Positions 10,972 to 21,369 are shown, counted from the stretch's first letter. The stretch: 40,500 nucleotides of DNA from Aeromonas hydrophila subsp. hydrophila ATCC 7966 (GCF_000014805.1 NC_008570.1:167501-208000), one strand, 5' to 3'. Notes: generated by a model from the sequence alone, not told the origin. Program-made: numbers and translations.

Positions 10972-11077
10972 AGGGTGTCCTGTCAGGCGATAAAAGGTTT
11001 ATGACGCATGAATCTAACACTGGAATGCGACAATCCGGGTCGCATCTGGTGCTCATCGTCTCTTTTGTGCCACAAAA

Positions 11078-11101
11078 AACAAGGGAGGCCAAGGCCTCCC
11101 T
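11078..11101 (-). terminator. slmA terminator
   Basis: The stem AGGGAGGCC/GGCCTCCCT (11082-11101) is followed on the minus strand by TTGTTTTTTG. It ends the coaBC-dut-slmA transcript. Confidence 0.85.
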
Positions 11102-11157
11102 CTTTACTGCAACCCGTCTGGAGCGGCGTTGCCGCTACTGATTGCAAATTGAGCTTG

Positions 11158-11754
11158 TCAGCTCTGCAGCAGCTGGCTGCGGATAAATTGCCACTGATCT
11201 TCAAAGCCGGCGGTGGGCTTGATTTTGAACTCGGAGCGGACGAACTGGCTGATCCGCCCCTCGGTATAGGCCAGCAGCAGGTTGGCCAGCATGGTCTCGT
11301 CGAGCTGGAAGCCCTGGCCTTCGCGCAGCCGCTTCTCCCGCAGTACCTGCTTGATCTGGGTCTCCAGCTTGTCGAACAGGACGCTGATGCGATCCCGCAG
11401 CCGGTCGTGCTCACCCAACAGGGCATCGCCATTGAGGATACGGGTGATGCCGGGGTTGCGCTCGGCGAACACCAGCAGTAGCTGCAGTATGTGGTGGCAG
11501 CGGGCCATTGTGTCTTTCTCTTCGGCCATGATCAGGTTGACCCGTGACAGCAGGGAATCCTCGATAAAGTCGATCAGCCCCTCGAACATTCGCGCCTTGC
11601 TGGGAAAATGTCGATAGAGCGCGGCCTCGGATACCCCCACCTCGGCCGCCAGACGGGCCGTGGTGATGCGCTGGCCAGGGCTGGTCTCCAGCATGTGGGC
11701 GAGCGCCTGCAGGATCTGATCGCGCCGACTCTGTTTCTGATTACTGCTTGCCAT
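11158..11754 (-). CDS. slmA: Nucleoid occlusion factor, TetR family
   Basis: SlmA binds specific chromosomal sites and blocks FtsZ assembly over the nucleoid. The 198-residue product has an N-terminal TetR helix-turn-helix (residues about 10-55; [23 protein letters not shown], here cited in part) and an all-helical C-terminal domain. The start at 11754 (MASSNQKQ) is chosen because AGGGG lies five bases upstream and it gives the family length; the frame is open 15 codons further. It is the last gene of coaBC-dut-slmA, an order kept from E. coli (dfp-dut-slmA). Confidence 0.95.
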   Translation of the reverse strand: MASSNQKQSRRDQILQALAHMLETSPGQRITTARLAAEVGVSEAALYRHFPSKARMFEGLIDFIEDSLLSRVNLIMAEEKDTMARCHHILQLLLVFAERNPGITRILNGDALLGEHDRLRDRISVLFDKLETQIKQVLREKRLREGQGFQLDETMLANLLLAYTEGRISQFVRSEFKIKPTAGFEDQWQFIRSQLLQS

Positions 11755-11823
11755 GGATTCCCCTAAAAAAAACAATGGCCTGATTCTGTTATTAGGCACC
11801 GCCGCGCGGGCTGGTGTGGTCTG

Positions 11824-12282
11824 TTATTGGCGACCAGAAGAACCAAAACCGCCTTCACCCCGTTCGCTCTGATTGAACTCATCGACCAGTTGGAAGCTGG
11901 CCTGAACTACCGGCATGATCACCAGCTGGGCGATGCGCTCGCCGGGCTGCATGGTGAAGTTGTCATTACCACGGTTCCACACCGAGACCATCAGCTGGCC
12001 CTGGTAATCGGAATCGATGAGGCCGACCAGGTTGCCCAGCACGATGCCGTGCTTATGGCCGAGGCCGGAGCGGGGCAGGATGGTGGCACACAGGCCCGGA
12101 TCCTGAATGTGGATGGCCAGCCCGGTCGGCACCAGGGTGGTATCACCCGGGGCCAGGGTCAGCGGGGCATCCAGCAGGGCGCGTAGATCCATGCCGGCGG
12201 AGCCCGGTGTGGCATAGGCGGGCAGCGGGTACTCGGTGCCGATGCGGGCATCCAGAATCTTCAGTTCAATTTGTGTTGTCAT
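11824..12282 (-). CDS. dut: Deoxyuridine 5'-triphosphate nucleotidohydrolase
   Basis: dUTPase hydrolyses dUTP to dUMP and pyrophosphate, keeping uracil out of DNA and supplying dTMP synthesis. All five trimeric dUTPase motifs are present in the 152 residues: [51 protein letters not shown] and the C-terminal [10 protein letters not shown] arm. It lies 40 bases after coaBC and 69 bases before slmA on the same strand, in one likely operon. Confidence 0.98.
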   Translation of the reverse strand: MTTQIELKILDARIGTEYPLPAYATPGSAGMDLRALLDAPLTLAPGDTTLVPTGLAIHIQDPGLCATILPRSGLGHKHGIVLGNLVGLIDSDYQGQLMVSVWNRGNDNFTMQPGERIAQLVIMPVVQASFQLVDEFNQSERGEGGFGSSGRQ

Positions 12283-12322
12283 AAATCGTTTTTAATGGAG
12301 TGGAGGTGGTCGATTGACGGGC

Positions 12323-13525
12323 TCAGTGCCGGTAGTGATCTGCAATCAGGGCGATGAGATGACGAGCCAGCGTCAGCTTATCGGCCAGGGGCAGGGGGGC
12401 TTGACCCCCTTGCCAGAACACGGTCAGGGCGTTGTCATCGGCGTTGAAGCCCTGGCCCGCACGAGATACGTCGTTGGCGGCGATCATGTCCAGCCGCTTA
12501 CGCTGCAGTTTGTCGAGGGCGTATTGTTCCACATCCACGGTTTCTGCGGCAAATCCGACGGTGAAGGGCTTGTCTGACAAAGCCCCCACGGCGGCGATGA
12601 TGTCGGGGTTTTTGACCAGGGTCAGCTGCATCTGGTCGTTGTCACCAGTCTTCTTGATCTTCTGGTTGGCCACCTGTGCGGGGCGGTAGTCGGCGACGGC
12701 GGCGCAGCCGATGAAGAGGTCGCACTCGCCGACCCGGCTCATCACCGCCTGATGCATCTGCTCGGCACTTTCCACGTCGACGCGGGTGACGCCCGCCGGG
12801 GGGGCCAGTGCCACCGGGCCGCTCACCAGGGTCACCTCGGCGCCCGCTTCACGGGCGGCGCGGGCGATGGCGTAGCCCATCTTGCCTGAGCTGTGGTTGC
12901 TGATGTAGCGCACGGGATCCAGCGCCTCGCGGGTCGGCCCGGCGGTGAGCAGCAGCCTGACCCCGGCCAGCAGTGGCTCGGCGGCGAGCTGTTGGCAGCA
13001 AAGCTCAACCAGCTCGAGGGGATCCAGCATCCGGCCCGGGCCCACGTCACCGCACGCCTGGCTGCCGGAGTCCGGCCCCCACAGCAGGATGCCGCGGCTG
13101 GCCAGAGTCTTGAGGTTGGCCTGGGTAGCGGCGTTGAGGTACATCTGCTGGTTCATGGCGGGCGCCAGTGCCACCGGTGCCGGCGTGGCCAGGCAGAGGG
13201 TGGTGAGCAGCTCGTCGGCCATGCCGGCGGCCATGCGGGCCATCAGGTTGGCGCTGGCCGGGGCGATCAGCACCAGATCGGCCCACTTGGCCAGCTCGAT
13301 GTGGCCCATGCCCGCCTCGGCGGCGGGATCCAGCAGACTGTCGGCCACCGGGTGGCCGGAGACGGCCTGCAGGGTCAGCGGGGTGATGAACTCCTTGGCG
13401 GAACGGGTCATCACCACCCGTACCTCGGCCCCCTGATCTTTCAGGCGGCGTACCAGTTCGGCACTCTTGTAGGCGGCGATCCCGCCACTGACACCCAACA
13501 GGATGCGTTTATCGGCCAATCTCAT
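12323..13525 (-). CDS. coaBC: Bifunctional phosphopantothenoylcysteine decarboxylase / phosphopantothenate-cysteine ligase
   Basis: CoaBC (Dfp) carries out two successive steps of coenzyme A synthesis. The N-terminal flavoprotein decarboxylase (about residues 1-190) shows [18 protein letters not shown], the PAMN substrate motif ([10 protein letters not shown]) and the catalytic-Cys segment [12 protein letters not shown]. The C-terminal CTP-dependent ligase (about 190-400) shows [17 protein letters not shown], a Cys-Ala-Ala-Val-Ala-Asp-Tyr segment and the Lys-rich NQKIKKTGD loop. The 400 residues are the usual length. First gene of coaBC-dut-slmA, divergent from radC, whose product coaD across the gap serves the same pathway. 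Confidence 0.98.
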   Translation of the reverse strand: MRLADKRILLGVSGGIAAYKSAELVRRLKDQGAEVRVVMTRSAKEFITPLTLQAVSGHPVADSLLDPAAEAGMGHIELAKWADLVLIAPASANLMARMAAGMADELLTTLCLATPAPVALAPAMNQQMYLNAATQANLKTLASRGILLWGPDSGSQACGDVGPGRMLDPLELVELCCQQLAAEPLLAGVRLLLTAGPTREALDPVRYISNHSSGKMGYAIARAAREAGAEVTLVSGPVALAPPAGVTRVDVESAEQMHQAVMSRVGECDLFIGCAAVADYRPAQVANQKIKKTGDNDQMQLTLVKNPDIIAAVGALSDKPFTVGFAAETVDVEQYALDKLQRKRLDMIAANDVSRAGQGFNADDNALTVFWQGGQAPLPLADKLTLARHLIALIADHYRH

Positions 13526-13672
13526 CTGCTGCTTCTCTTCCGGCTCACTCTGACTGGTCGGCTAAGATACCACAGGCAGCGGACGACGACAGAGGCTGAC
13601 ATGGGGGACTTGTGGTCGGGCTCCCGCGATTTTTTGCTATGTTTTCTCTCAATAGGCATGAGGGAGAGACAA

Positions 13673-14347
13673 ATGAGCATCAAGGAGTGGCCGGAAGATG
13701 AACGCCCGCGTGAGAAGCTGTTGCGTCAGGGGCCTGGCGGCTTGTCCGACGCCGAGCTGCTGGCGATCTTCCTGCGTACCGGGGTTAGTGGCCTGAGTGC
13801 GGTCGATCTCTCCCGCCATCTGTTGCAGCAATTTGGTTCGTTGCGGGCGCTGCTTGGCGCCGAACAGCGGGCCTTTTGCGCGGCGCACGGCCTTGGGCCA
13901 GCCAAATATGCCCAGCTGCAGGCCGTGCTGGAGATGGGCAAGCGCCATCTGGCCGAGCAGTTGCAAAGGGGCGATCCGCTCACTTCGCCCCAGTTGACCC
14001 GAGACTATCTGCAGGCTCAGCTGCGGGATCGACCGCGGGAGGTGTTTGCCCTGCTGCTGCTCGACAACCAGCACCGAGTGATTCAATTCGTTGAACTTTT
14101 TTACGGCACCCTCGACTCGGCGAGCGTCTGGCCTAGAGAAATCGTGCAGATCGCACTCAAACATAATGCAGCCGCCGTGATTCTGGCGCATAATCACCCG
14201 TCCGGCGTCGCCGAGCCCAGTCGGGCCGACCGCCAGATCACGGATCGGATCACGGCCGCCTTGGCCCTGATCGATATCAGAGTGCTGGATCACTTGGTGA
14301 TCGGTGACGGCATCACGGTTTCTTTCGCCGAGCGCGGTTGGTTATGA
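13673..14347 (+). CDS. radC: RadC-family JAB/MPN-domain protein
   Basis: A 224-residue RadC (YicR) homologue. The N-terminal helix-hairpin-helix-like part ([14 protein letters not shown]) precedes a JAMM-type metalloprotein domain with the metal-binding AHNHPSG segment near residue 172 and the following SRAD. The cellular role of RadC is still unclear; the old link to DNA repair is disputed. The frame is open far upstream into the coaBC region, but the ATG at 13673 follows an AGGGAGAG site and gives the family length. It precedes rpmB-rpmG as in E. coli. Confidence 0.93.
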   Translation: MSIKEWPEDERPREKLLRQGPGGLSDAELLAIFLRTGVSGLSAVDLSRHLLQQFGSLRALLGAEQRAFCAAHGLGPAKYAQLQAVLEMGKRHLAEQLQRGDPLTSPQLTRDYLQAQLRDRPREVFALLLLDNQHRVIQFVELFYGTLDSASVWPREIVQIALKHNAAAVILAHNHPSGVAEPSRADRQITDRITAALALIDIRVLDHLVIGDGITVSFAERGWL

Positions 14348-14369
14348 CTGTGCTCTGGCGCCGTATTAG

Positions 14370-14398
14370 TTGATCTTTGATCACGGATGCTGTATAAA
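14370..14398 (+). promoter_or_regulatory. Promoter of rpmB-rpmG
   Basis: TTGATC (14370-14375), 17-base spacer, TATAAA (14393-14398). A near-consensus promoter about 85 bases upstream of rpmB, giving the ribosomal genes a start independent of radC. Confidence 0.7.
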
Positions 14399-14483
14399 AT
14401 GCCGCCTTCTGTTTGCCCCGCAATCGAAGGCCAGCGGGGCAGATATTTGCTCGAGCAATGAAGTAAGATTTGGAGAGACTGAC

Positions 14484-14720
14484 ATGTCTAGAGTATGCCA
14501 AGTAACCGGCAAGCGCCCGGCAGTTGGTAACAACCGTTCGCACGCTAACAACGCTACCAAGCGTCGTTTCCTGCCGAACCTGCACACTCACCGTTTTTGG
14601 GTTGAGAGTGAAAAACGCTTCGTAAGCCTGCGCGTATCCGCAAAAGGCATGCGTATCATCGACAAGCGTGGCGTTGAAGTGGTTCTGGCTGAACTGCGCG
14701 CCAGCGGTGTTAAGGTATAA
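14484..14720 (+). CDS. rpmB: 50S ribosomal protein L28
   Basis: L28 is a small basic protein of the large subunit. The 78-residue product [12 protein letters not shown] ... ELRASGVKV matches the bacterial family at full length. The ATG at 14484 is chosen because GGAG (14472-14475) lies eight bases upstream and the preceding in-frame codons are not ribosomal sequence. rpmG follows after 11 bases; the two are cotranscribed in most gammaproteobacteria. Confidence 0.98.
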
Positions 14721-14731
14721 GGAATTAGATC

Positions 14732-14899
14732 ATGGCTAAAGGTATTCGCGAGAAAATTCGCCTGAACTCCAGCGCCGGTACTGGTCACTTCTATACCACT
14801 ACCAAGAACAAGCGCACCATGCCCGAAAAAATGGAGATCAAAAAGTTTGATCCCGTTGTTCGTCAGCATGTGATCTACAAGGAAGGCAAAATCAAGTAA
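14732..14899 (+). CDS. rpmG: 50S ribosomal protein L33
   Basis: This short gene encodes 55 residues, [16 protein letters not shown] through KEGKIK, the full length of bacterial L33. It is the form without Cys pairs, so it does not bind zinc. AAGGA lies about nine bases before the ATG. It follows rpmB by 11 bases and is closed by a terminator 25 bases after the stop. Confidence 0.98.
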   Translation: MAKGIREKIRLNSSAGTGHFYTTTKNKRTMPEKMEIKKFDPVVRQHVIYKEGKIK

Positions 14900-14923
14900 T
14901 TACTTGATGCTGCATTCCCAAAA

Positions 14924-14948
14924 ACCCGGCCTAGTGCCGGGTTTTTTT
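14924..14948 (+). terminator. rpmB-rpmG terminator
   Basis: ACCCGGC, loop CTAGT, GCCGGGT, then a run of seven T. An A run on the left would also suit the opposite strand, but no gene there needs it. Confidence 0.92.
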
Positions 14949-14992
14949 ATGGCCGAAATTCAGTACACTGCCGGTTCTAAGGGAGGCTTGTC

Positions 14993-15448
14993 ATGTTCAA
15001 ACTGAGCCGCAAAGGCTGGAACAACGTGATTATCGTAGTGGTGCTGATCGTGATCACCCTGTTGCACCGGCTGGAGCTGGCCCAGCAGGAGAACAGCGCC
15101 AAGCGAGCGCGTCCGCTGCTGCCTGACAGCGCCGTGGTGCTCACCTGGCAGGGGCCGAGCTGGCAGATCGAACGGATCGGACAGGGCTGGCGCAGCGGGC
15201 CGGATCTGGGACTCAGCAGTGCCCAGCTGGCGGCGCACATCGAGGCCTGGCAGGGCTGGTTGCTGCCGCCCGGCGAATCCGTGCGCGGCAACCCGGTTAC
15301 CCTCAAGATCTGGGTCGCCGGCCAGACCGATCCCATCGAGGTGGGCCTCTATCAGGACAGCGGCAAGTTTGCCGCCCTGCTGCCCCCCTCGACCTGGCTC
15401 AGCCTGAGCCAGGAGCAGTACCGCAGCCTGCTGCGTCCCGCTCCCTAA
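14993..15448 (+). CDS. Membrane-anchored protein of unknown function between rpmG and mutM
   Basis: A 151-residue protein with a single N-terminal membrane helix (residues about 11-24, [14 protein letters not shown]) after a basic start (FKLSRKGW), so the remaining 125 residues should face the periplasm. That part is rich in Trp and Pro ([16 protein letters not shown]) and has no Cys. I do not recognise a family. GGGAGG precedes the ATG, and mutM follows after 29 bases, so the two are probably cotranscribed. Confidence 0.8.
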
Positions 15449-15477
15449 CCCCTTTTCAGCGTCAGCACGAGGATCCC

Positions 15478-16290
15478 ATGCCTGAATTACCGGAAGTCGA
15501 AGTCAGCCGCCAGGGTATCTCGCCCTGGCTTACCGGCATCAAGGTCACCCGAGTGGTGGTGCGGGACGGCCGCCTGCGCTGGCCGGTGCCGGGGGAAATC
15601 CAGGAGCTGGTGGATCTCACCATCCACCGGGTCAGCCGCCGCGCCAAGTACCTGCTGCTGGAGACCGACTTCGGCACCGCCATCCTCCATCTGGGCATGT
15701 CGGGCAGCCTGCGGGTGCTGGACATCGGCACCCCGGCCGAGAAGCACGATCACGTGGATATCGAGCTGGCCAACGGCAAGCTGCTGCGGCTCAACGATCC
15801 GCGCCGCTTCGGCGCCCTGCTGTGGACCCGCGAGCCGGCCGAGGCGCACGCGCTGCTGGCCAAGCTGGGGCCGGAGCCGCTCACCGATGCGTTCAATGCT
15901 GATTACCTGCGTGAGCGCGCCAAGGGGCGCAGCACCGCCATCAAGACCTTCCTGATGGACAACCAGGTGGTGGTCGGGGTGGGCAATATCTACGCCAACG
16001 AGGCGCTCTACGCCGCCGGCATTCACCCCAAGCGGGCGGCGGGCAACATCAGCGCCGAGCGCTTGGGCACCCTGGTGGCCGAGATCAAGCGGGTGCTGGC
16101 CGAAGCGATTCGGCAGGGCGGCACCACCCTCAAGGATTTCACCAGTGCAGACGGCAAGCCGGGCTATTTCGTGCAGCAGCTGCAGGTGTACGGGCGGGGC
16201 GGCCAGCCCTGTTTTCACTGCCACACCCTGCTCAGTGAAATCCGGCTGGGACAGCGTACCACCGTGTTCTGTTCCCACTGCCAGCGCTGA
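15478..16290 (+). CDS. mutM: Formamidopyrimidine-DNA glycosylase
   Basis: MutM (Fpg) removes 8-oxoguanine and formamidopyrimidines from DNA and cuts the abasic site. The 270 residues begin [13 protein letters not shown], in which Pro2 becomes the catalytic N-terminus and Glu3/Glu6 are required. The helix-two-turn-helix motif [16 protein letters not shown] is present near residue 165. The C-terminal zinc finger has all four Cys (CFHC ... CSHC). Position after rpmB-rpmG matches E. coli. Confidence 0.98.
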
Positions 16291-16345
16291 ATCGCGGTTT
16301 TTTTGGCCTGAAATGGCCAAGTTGTAAGAGAGTATTTCCAGTCTG

Positions 16346-16374
16346 TTGAAGATTTGCTCGCCTGTCACTACTAT
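16346..16374 (+). promoter_or_regulatory. Candidate promoter of the VirK/YbjX gene
   Basis: TTGAAG (16346-16351), 17 bases, TACTAT (16369-16374), about 32 bases before the ATG. It suggests a transcript separate from mutM. Confidence 0.55.
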
Positions 16375-16405
16375 CTCGACCGTTCAGGCGGTTTGAGAAA
16401 ATAAA

Positions 16406-17350
16406 ATGACAGCTAAATCAATAGACTGGGACCATTTGTCCCGGCAGGGGCACTATTGTGCCCAAAAAATGGCGCGCTTCCTCTATCCCGATGACAGCGC
16501 CCGCAAAACCTTCAATCGCGCCAAGTTCGTGCTGCGCAGCCTGCTCTATCGGCAGCAGCTGAGCCGCGTGTTCGAGCTGTTTCAGGCCGAACCGCTCAAG
16601 GCCCTGCCTGCCCACTATCCCGAGCTGCTCGACAAGCCGATGCGGCCCTATCGCTTTGCCGGCTCCACCGCGACCGAGCGGGCCGAGATGCTGGAAAACC
16701 ACTACCGGCTGATGCTGGCTCGCTACCCGGATCTGATCGACCCGCTCTATCTGGGGGATGGCATCGAGCTCGGTCGTTATCCCGAGAGCGGCTGTCGCAT
16801 CGTGCTGCGCCACGACGGCACCTTCCGCCGCGAGGCGGAGCTGGCCCTCTCCATCGTCGACCCGCAGGGCAAGCGGCTCTACAGCTGCGCCTTCTCGTTG
16901 GCCGGCACTCCCAACCGGCTGGCAGTGGTGATCGGTTCGGTGCAGGGGCCGGAGCCCTGCATCGAGCAGGCGCAGGACAAGGTGCGTGCGCTGACCAAGG
17001 AGGGCCACGGTCTGCGGCCCAAGTCGCTGGTGGTGATGCTGGTGATGGAGCTGGCCGAGGCGATGCAGGCCGAGCACATCTCGGCGGTGCGGATGAAGGC
17101 CCACATCTATCAGGCCCGCCGTTACAGCAAGAAGAAGAAAGCCTGCCTGCAGGCGGATTATGACGAGCTGTGGCAGGAGTTTGGCGCCATCGATCTGGAC
17201 AGCAACTTCGTGCGGTTGCAGCCCGCTCAGCGCAAGCCGCTGGAGGAGATCGCCTCCAAGAAGCGGGCCATGTACCGGCGCCGTTACGAGTGGCTCGATC
17301 AGCTGACCCTGGCGAGTCAGCAACTGCTGGGCCCGCGTCTGGCGGGCTGA
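16406..17350 (+). CDS. VirK/YbjX (DUF535) family protein
   Basis: A 314-residue protein that I place in the DUF535 VirK/YbjX family from its overall pattern: an N-terminal helical part (FVLRSLLYRQQLSRVFELF), a central FRREAELALSIVD and LYSCAFSL beta part, and a C-terminal region with the basic RRYSKKKKACLQADYDELW and KKRAMYRRRYEWLD. Family members in enteric pathogens are linked to virulence and resistance to membrane stress, with no known biochemical activity. No signal peptide. It has its own promoter candidate and a strong terminator. The ribosome site is weak. Confidence 0.82.
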   Translation: MTAKSIDWDHLSRQGHYCAQKMARFLYPDDSARKTFNRAKFVLRSLLYRQQLSRVFELFQAEPLKALPAHYPELLDKPMRPYRFAGSTATERAEMLENHYRLMLARYPDLIDPLYLGDGIELGRYPESGCRIVLRHDGTFRREAELALSIVDPQGKRLYSCAFSLAGTPNRLAVVIGSVQGPEPCIEQAQDKVRALTKEGHGLRPKSLVVMLVMELAEAMQAEHISAVRMKAHIYQARRYSKKKKACLQADYDELWQEFGAIDLDSNFVRLQPAQRKPLEEIASKKRAMYRRRYEWLDQLTLASQQLLGPRLAG

Positions 17351-17370
17351 GGTGCACAGGCCCCTGCAGC

Positions 17371-17398
17371 AAACAGGCTACCCTCGGGTAGCCTGTTT
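17371..17398. terminator. Bidirectional hairpin between the VirK/YbjX gene and coaD
   Basis: AAACAGGCTACCC and its exact complement separated by two bases, with short A/T tails on both sides. It lies between the two convergent stops and probably serves both. Confidence 0.8.
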
Positions 17399-17403
17399 CG
17401 TTG

Positions 17404-18006
<603 letters not shown>

Positions 18007-18109
18007 TCACCGGGTCTCTTCGCTTGAGAATAGCGATACATCAGGCAAGAATACCCGCACCGCGCATCAAGCCTCCTTGCATTGGTGACAGGGAGCAAAG
18101 GGATTTTTT

Positions 18110-19153
18110 ATGAAACGTATTCTGGTAGTCCGCAATGACAAGATTGGTGACTTCATGCTGGCTTGGCCGAGCTTTGCCATGCTCAAGCGCTCCATGGAGT
18201 GTCATGTGACTGCCCTGGTTCCTGCCTACACGGCGCCGTTGGCCCGCCTCTGCCCCTGGATTGACGAGATCATCCTGGATCCGGGCTCACGGGCCGACAA
18301 GGAACAGCAACGCGCCTTGCAGGCGCGCATCAAGGCCGCCGCCTTCGATGCCTCCATCTGCCTCTTCTCCAACTCCCGCAACGCCATGCTGGTGTGGAAG
18401 GCGCACATTCCCTACCGGTTGGCACCGGCCACCAAGCTGGCTCAGGTGCTCTACAACCAGCGCCTGATCCAGCGCCGCTCCCGCTCCCAGAAGCCGGAGT
18501 ACGAATACAACCTGGATCTGGTGCGTCGTTTCCTCGCCGACCAGCAGGTGAGCGCGGTGGAGCCGCAGGGCCCCTACCTCAGCTTCGATGCGAAGAGTCT
18601 GCAACAGGTGCGCGAGCAGGTCGCCGCCCGCCTGCGGCTCGATGCCGGTCGCCCCTGGCTGATGGTGCATGCCGGCAGCGGTGGCTCGGCCAACAACCTC
18701 TCCATCGAGCAGTACGCCCGCCTCATCATCAAGCTCAATCAGGCCTGCCCTGAGTTGCAGTGCATACTGACGGCGGGGCCGGGGGAGGAGAGGATCGCCG
18801 AACAGCTGGCGGCCGAGCTGCTGGCCCACGGCGGCAACGGCTGGATCTACCGCTCCGACGAGGGTCTGCCCAAGTTCTGCCAGGTGATGGCCAACGCCGC
18901 CCTGTTCGTGGCGGGCAGCACGGGGCCGCTGCACATAGCGGCGGCGCTGGACGTGCCCACCATCGGCTTCTTCCCGGCGCACCGTTCGGCGACGCCGCTG
19001 CGCTGGCGTCCGCTCAACAGCGAGGGGCGCCATCTGGCGTTCAGCCCGCCGGAAGACAGCGATCACCCGGAAGACATGAGCCAGCTCGATCCCAAGACCA
19101 TGGCGGCGGCGATCGCCCGCTGGGCGCCGCCGTTCTGGCGCACTGAACACTGA
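18110..19153 (+). CDS. Glycosyltransferase family 9 (LPS heptosyltransferase-like)
   Basis: A 347-residue GT9 enzyme. The N-terminal Rossmann domain starts RNDKIGDFMLAWPS, the acceptor-side motif of heptosyltransferases, and the C-terminal domain has the nucleotide-sugar loop GSTGPLHIAAALDVPTIGFFP. Such enzymes move L-glycero-D-manno-heptose from ADP-heptose to the LPS inner core. It diverges from waaF (371 aa, present at 20253) and could be a WaaC-like or WaaQ-like enzyme; I cannot choose. The ATG at 18110 has AAAGGGA upstream. Neighbour waaE is convergent. Confidence 0.88.
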   Translation: MKRILVVRNDKIGDFMLAWPSFAMLKRSMECHVTALVPAYTAPLARLCPWIDEIILDPGSRADKEQQRALQARIKAAAFDASICLFSNSRNAMLVWKAHIPYRLAPATKLAQVLYNQRLIQRRSRSQKPEYEYNLDLVRRFLADQQVSAVEPQGPYLSFDAKSLQQVREQVAARLRLDAGRPWLMVHAGSGGSANNLSIEQYARLIIKLNQACPELQCILTAGPGEERIAEQLAAELLAHGGNGWIYRSDEGLPKFCQVMANAALFVAGSTGPLHIAAALDVPTIGFFPAHRSATPLRWRPLNSEGRHLAFSPPEDSDHPEDMSQLDPKTMAAAIARWAPPFWRTEH

Positions 19154-19172
19154 TACCAGATGATGTAAATGC

Positions 19173-19199
19173 AGACAGGGCCCTTGAAGGGCCCTGTCT
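19173..19199. terminator. Hairpin between the GT9 gene and waaE
   Basis: AGACAGGGCCCTT, one base, then its exact complement: a 26-base near-perfect palindrome between two convergent stops. No T run follows, so termination strength is uncertain. Confidence 0.6.
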
Positions 19200-19222
19200 C
19201 GTATGAGGGGAAGTGCTGCGGC

Positions 19223-20011
19223 TTACTTGTCCGCCTGATCCGGTGCTTGCGGCTGCTGGCGGATCCAGAGGTCGGCGTATTTGACGAAGGTGGAGTGGGC
19301 CGACAGGATGGCCAGCAAGAGCCCCTGCTTGCCATCGAGGAAGCCGGCCTTGAGCAGGTACATCTTGAGGAAGCAGCCCAGCGCGTGCACCAGCCCCTGG
19401 CTGAGGGAGCCCTTCTTGCCGCGGGCGGTGCGCTGATCGGCCCAGGCGCGGGCATAGCCGGCGGATTTGACCAGGTAGTGCTCCAGATCCCGATAGGTGA
19501 AGTGGAGCAGGTCGCCGTGCAGGTTGACGATCTTCATGTTGGCGCGCACTTCCACCTTCTCGTGCACCAGCACCTCGTTGTAGCTGGTGAGCGCCTTGGG
19601 ATAGAGGCGCAGCACCCGGTCCGGATACCAGCCGCTGTGGCGGATGAAGCGGCCGAATACCCAGGAGAGGCGCGGGATCGAGTAGATGGTGTCGCTGGCC
19701 GGGTTGGCCATGACGGCGGCGATGGCGGCTTTCAGCTCGGGAGTGAGCCGCTCGTCCGCATCCAGCCACAGCACCCAGTCGGATTGCACGTGGGACTGGG
19801 CGAGGCGGCGCTGGCGGCCGAAGCCCGGCCACACCGGGTTGACGAAGAAGCGGGCGCCGAATTCGGCGGCGATGGTCGGGGTTTCGTCCTGGCTGCCGGA
19901 GTCCATGATGACGATCTCGTCGACCAGTCCATCGAGGGAGGCGAGGCAGGGGCGCAGGTTTTCGGCTTCATTCTTGACGATAAGGACAGCCGCCAGAGTC
20001 GGTTTATTCAC
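19223..20011 (-). CDS. waaE: LPS core glycosyltransferase, GT2 family (WaaE/KdtX-like)
   Basis: A 262-residue family 2 glycosyltransferase: [15 protein letters not shown] at the start, the metal-binding DxD region WLDADE near residue 83, and the family-specific [13 protein letters not shown] and HEKV segments. WaaE homologues in Klebsiella, Serratia and Aeromonas add a glucose to heptose I of the inner core. Here it is minus-strand, convergent with the GT9 gene and divergent from waaF-waaA, a placement consistent with a core-LPS role. Confidence 0.88.
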   Translation of the reverse strand: MNKPTLAAVLIVKNEAENLRPCLASLDGLVDEIVIMDSGSQDETPTIAAEFGARFFVNPVWPGFGRQRRLAQSHVQSDWVLWLDADERLTPELKAAIAAVMANPASDTIYSIPRLSWVFGRFIRHSGWYPDRVLRLYPKALTSYNEVLVHEKVEVRANMKIVNLHGDLLHFTYRDLEHYLVKSAGYARAWADQRTARGKKGSLSQGLVHALGCFLKMYLLKAGFLDGKQGLLLAILSAHSTFVKYADLWIRQQPQAPDQADK

Positions 20012-20173
20012 GGATTAAAGGCTCTTGTTGGCGCCCGGCTGGCGGGCCATGCTCAAATTGGCGCCCATTCTAGCCTAAAACGGCAGGCGGAGCATGGTTC
20101 CGGCGGTCGGGGCTGCGTTAGCTTCAAATGGGATGCTTTTCGGCATGAGAGCGGGTGGTGCGGGGATCTTCTG

Positions 20174-20203
20174 TTATTTCTCGGGCCATTCTTGGGGCAT
20201 AAT
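20174..20203 (+). promoter_or_regulatory. Candidate waaF-waaA promoter
   Basis: TTATTT (20174-20179), 18-base spacer, CATAAT (20198-20203), about 50 bases before the waaF ATG. Confidence 0.4.
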
Positions 20204-20252
20204 CTCGGCCAGCAACGATTAACCGCAGGGCTTGGCCCAAGAGACGCGCGAG

Positions 20253-21368
20253 ATGAAGATATTGGTGATCGGCCCCTCCTGGGTCGGCGACATGGTGATG
20301 TCCCAGAGCCTCTATAAGGCGATCAAGGCCAATCACCCCGACAGCGAGCTGCACGTGATGGCGCCCGCCTGGTGTGGTGCCCTGCTGGAGCGGATGCCGG
20401 AGGTGGACAAAGCCATTCCGATGCCGCTCGGCCACGGCGACTTCAAGCTGGGGGCCCGCCGCCGGCTCGGCAAGCAGCTGGCGGCCGAGAAGTACGATCA
20501 GGCCATTATCCAGCCCAATTCCATGAAGTCGGCGCTGATCCCCTGGTTTGCCCGCATCCCGGTGCGCACCGGCTGGAAGGGGGAGCACCGCTTCGGTCTG
20601 CTCAACGACATGCGCAGCAACAAGTCCGCTTTTCCGCTGATGGTGGAGGCCTACCTGGCACTGGCCTATCCCAAGGCACAGATGAAGAGCCGGGCCGACA
20701 TCCCGACCATTCCCCAGCCGGCCCTCAACGTTGATCTCATCAACCAGGAGAAGGCGCTGGAGCGGCTCGGGCTGGATCGCGCCCGCCCGGTGCTGGTGCT
20801 CTGCCCCGGAGCCGAGTTCGGCCCGGCCAAGCGCTGGCCGGAGGGTCACTACGCCGTGGTGGCACAAAAGCACCTCGACGAGGGCTGGCAGGTGTGGATC
20901 TTCGGTTCCGCCAAGGACTCGGCGGTGGCCAACACCATCCGCGACCGGATCAACCCGCTGTCGCGCCCCAACTGCCACGTGCTGGCGGGCAAGACCAATC
21001 TGTACGAGGCGATCGACCTGATGGCGCTGGCCGGGCGGGTGATCGCCAATGACTCCGGCCTGATGCACGTCGCCGCCGCTCTCAACCGGCCGCTGATCGG
21101 GGTCTATGGCTCCACTTCGCCGCTCTATACCCCGCCGCTGGCGGACCGGGTCGAGATCGTCCACACCGACATCGAGTGCCGCCCCTGCTTCAAGCGCACC
21201 TGCAAGTTCGGCCACCTCAAGTGCCTGATCGAGCTGATGCCGGAGCAGGTCATCGAGGCTGGCCGCCGGCTGGAGTGCAGCGAGACGCCGGCCCCGCCGT
21301 TGGCGCTGCCGCCCGGCGAACCGCCCCGTTTTGTCGCCGAGCCGGGCAAGCGCGGGGAGCCGCACTAG
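20253..21368 (+). CDS. waaF: ADP-heptose:LPS heptosyltransferase II
   Basis: WaaF adds the second heptose to the LPS inner core. The 371-residue product is a GT9 enzyme with GPSWVGDMVMSQSLYKAIK at the N-terminus, the PGAEFGPAKRWP segment typical of WaaF, and the ADP-heptose loop NDSGLMHVAAALNRPLIGVYG. The Cys-rich stretch CRPCFKRTCKFGHLKC is also usual in WaaF. The start MKILVIG at 20253 gives the family length; the ribosome site there is weak (GAG). waaA starts one base after its stop, so translation is probably coupled. Confidence 0.96.
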   Translation: MKILVIGPSWVGDMVMSQSLYKAIKANHPDSELHVMAPAWCGALLERMPEVDKAIPMPLGHGDFKLGARRRLGKQLAAEKYDQAIIQPNSMKSALIPWFARIPVRTGWKGEHRFGLLNDMRSNKSAFPLMVEAYLALAYPKAQMKSRADIPTIPQPALNVDLINQEKALERLGLDRARPVLVLCPGAEFGPAKRWPEGHYAVVAQKHLDEGWQVWIFGSAKDSAVANTIRDRINPLSRPNCHVLAGKTNLYEAIDLMALAGRVIANDSGLMHVAAALNRPLIGVYGSTSPLYTPPLADRVEIVHTDIECRPCFKRTCKFGHLKCLIELMPEQVIEAGRRLECSETPAPPLALPPGEPPRFVAEPGKRGEPH

Positions 21369-21369
21369 C

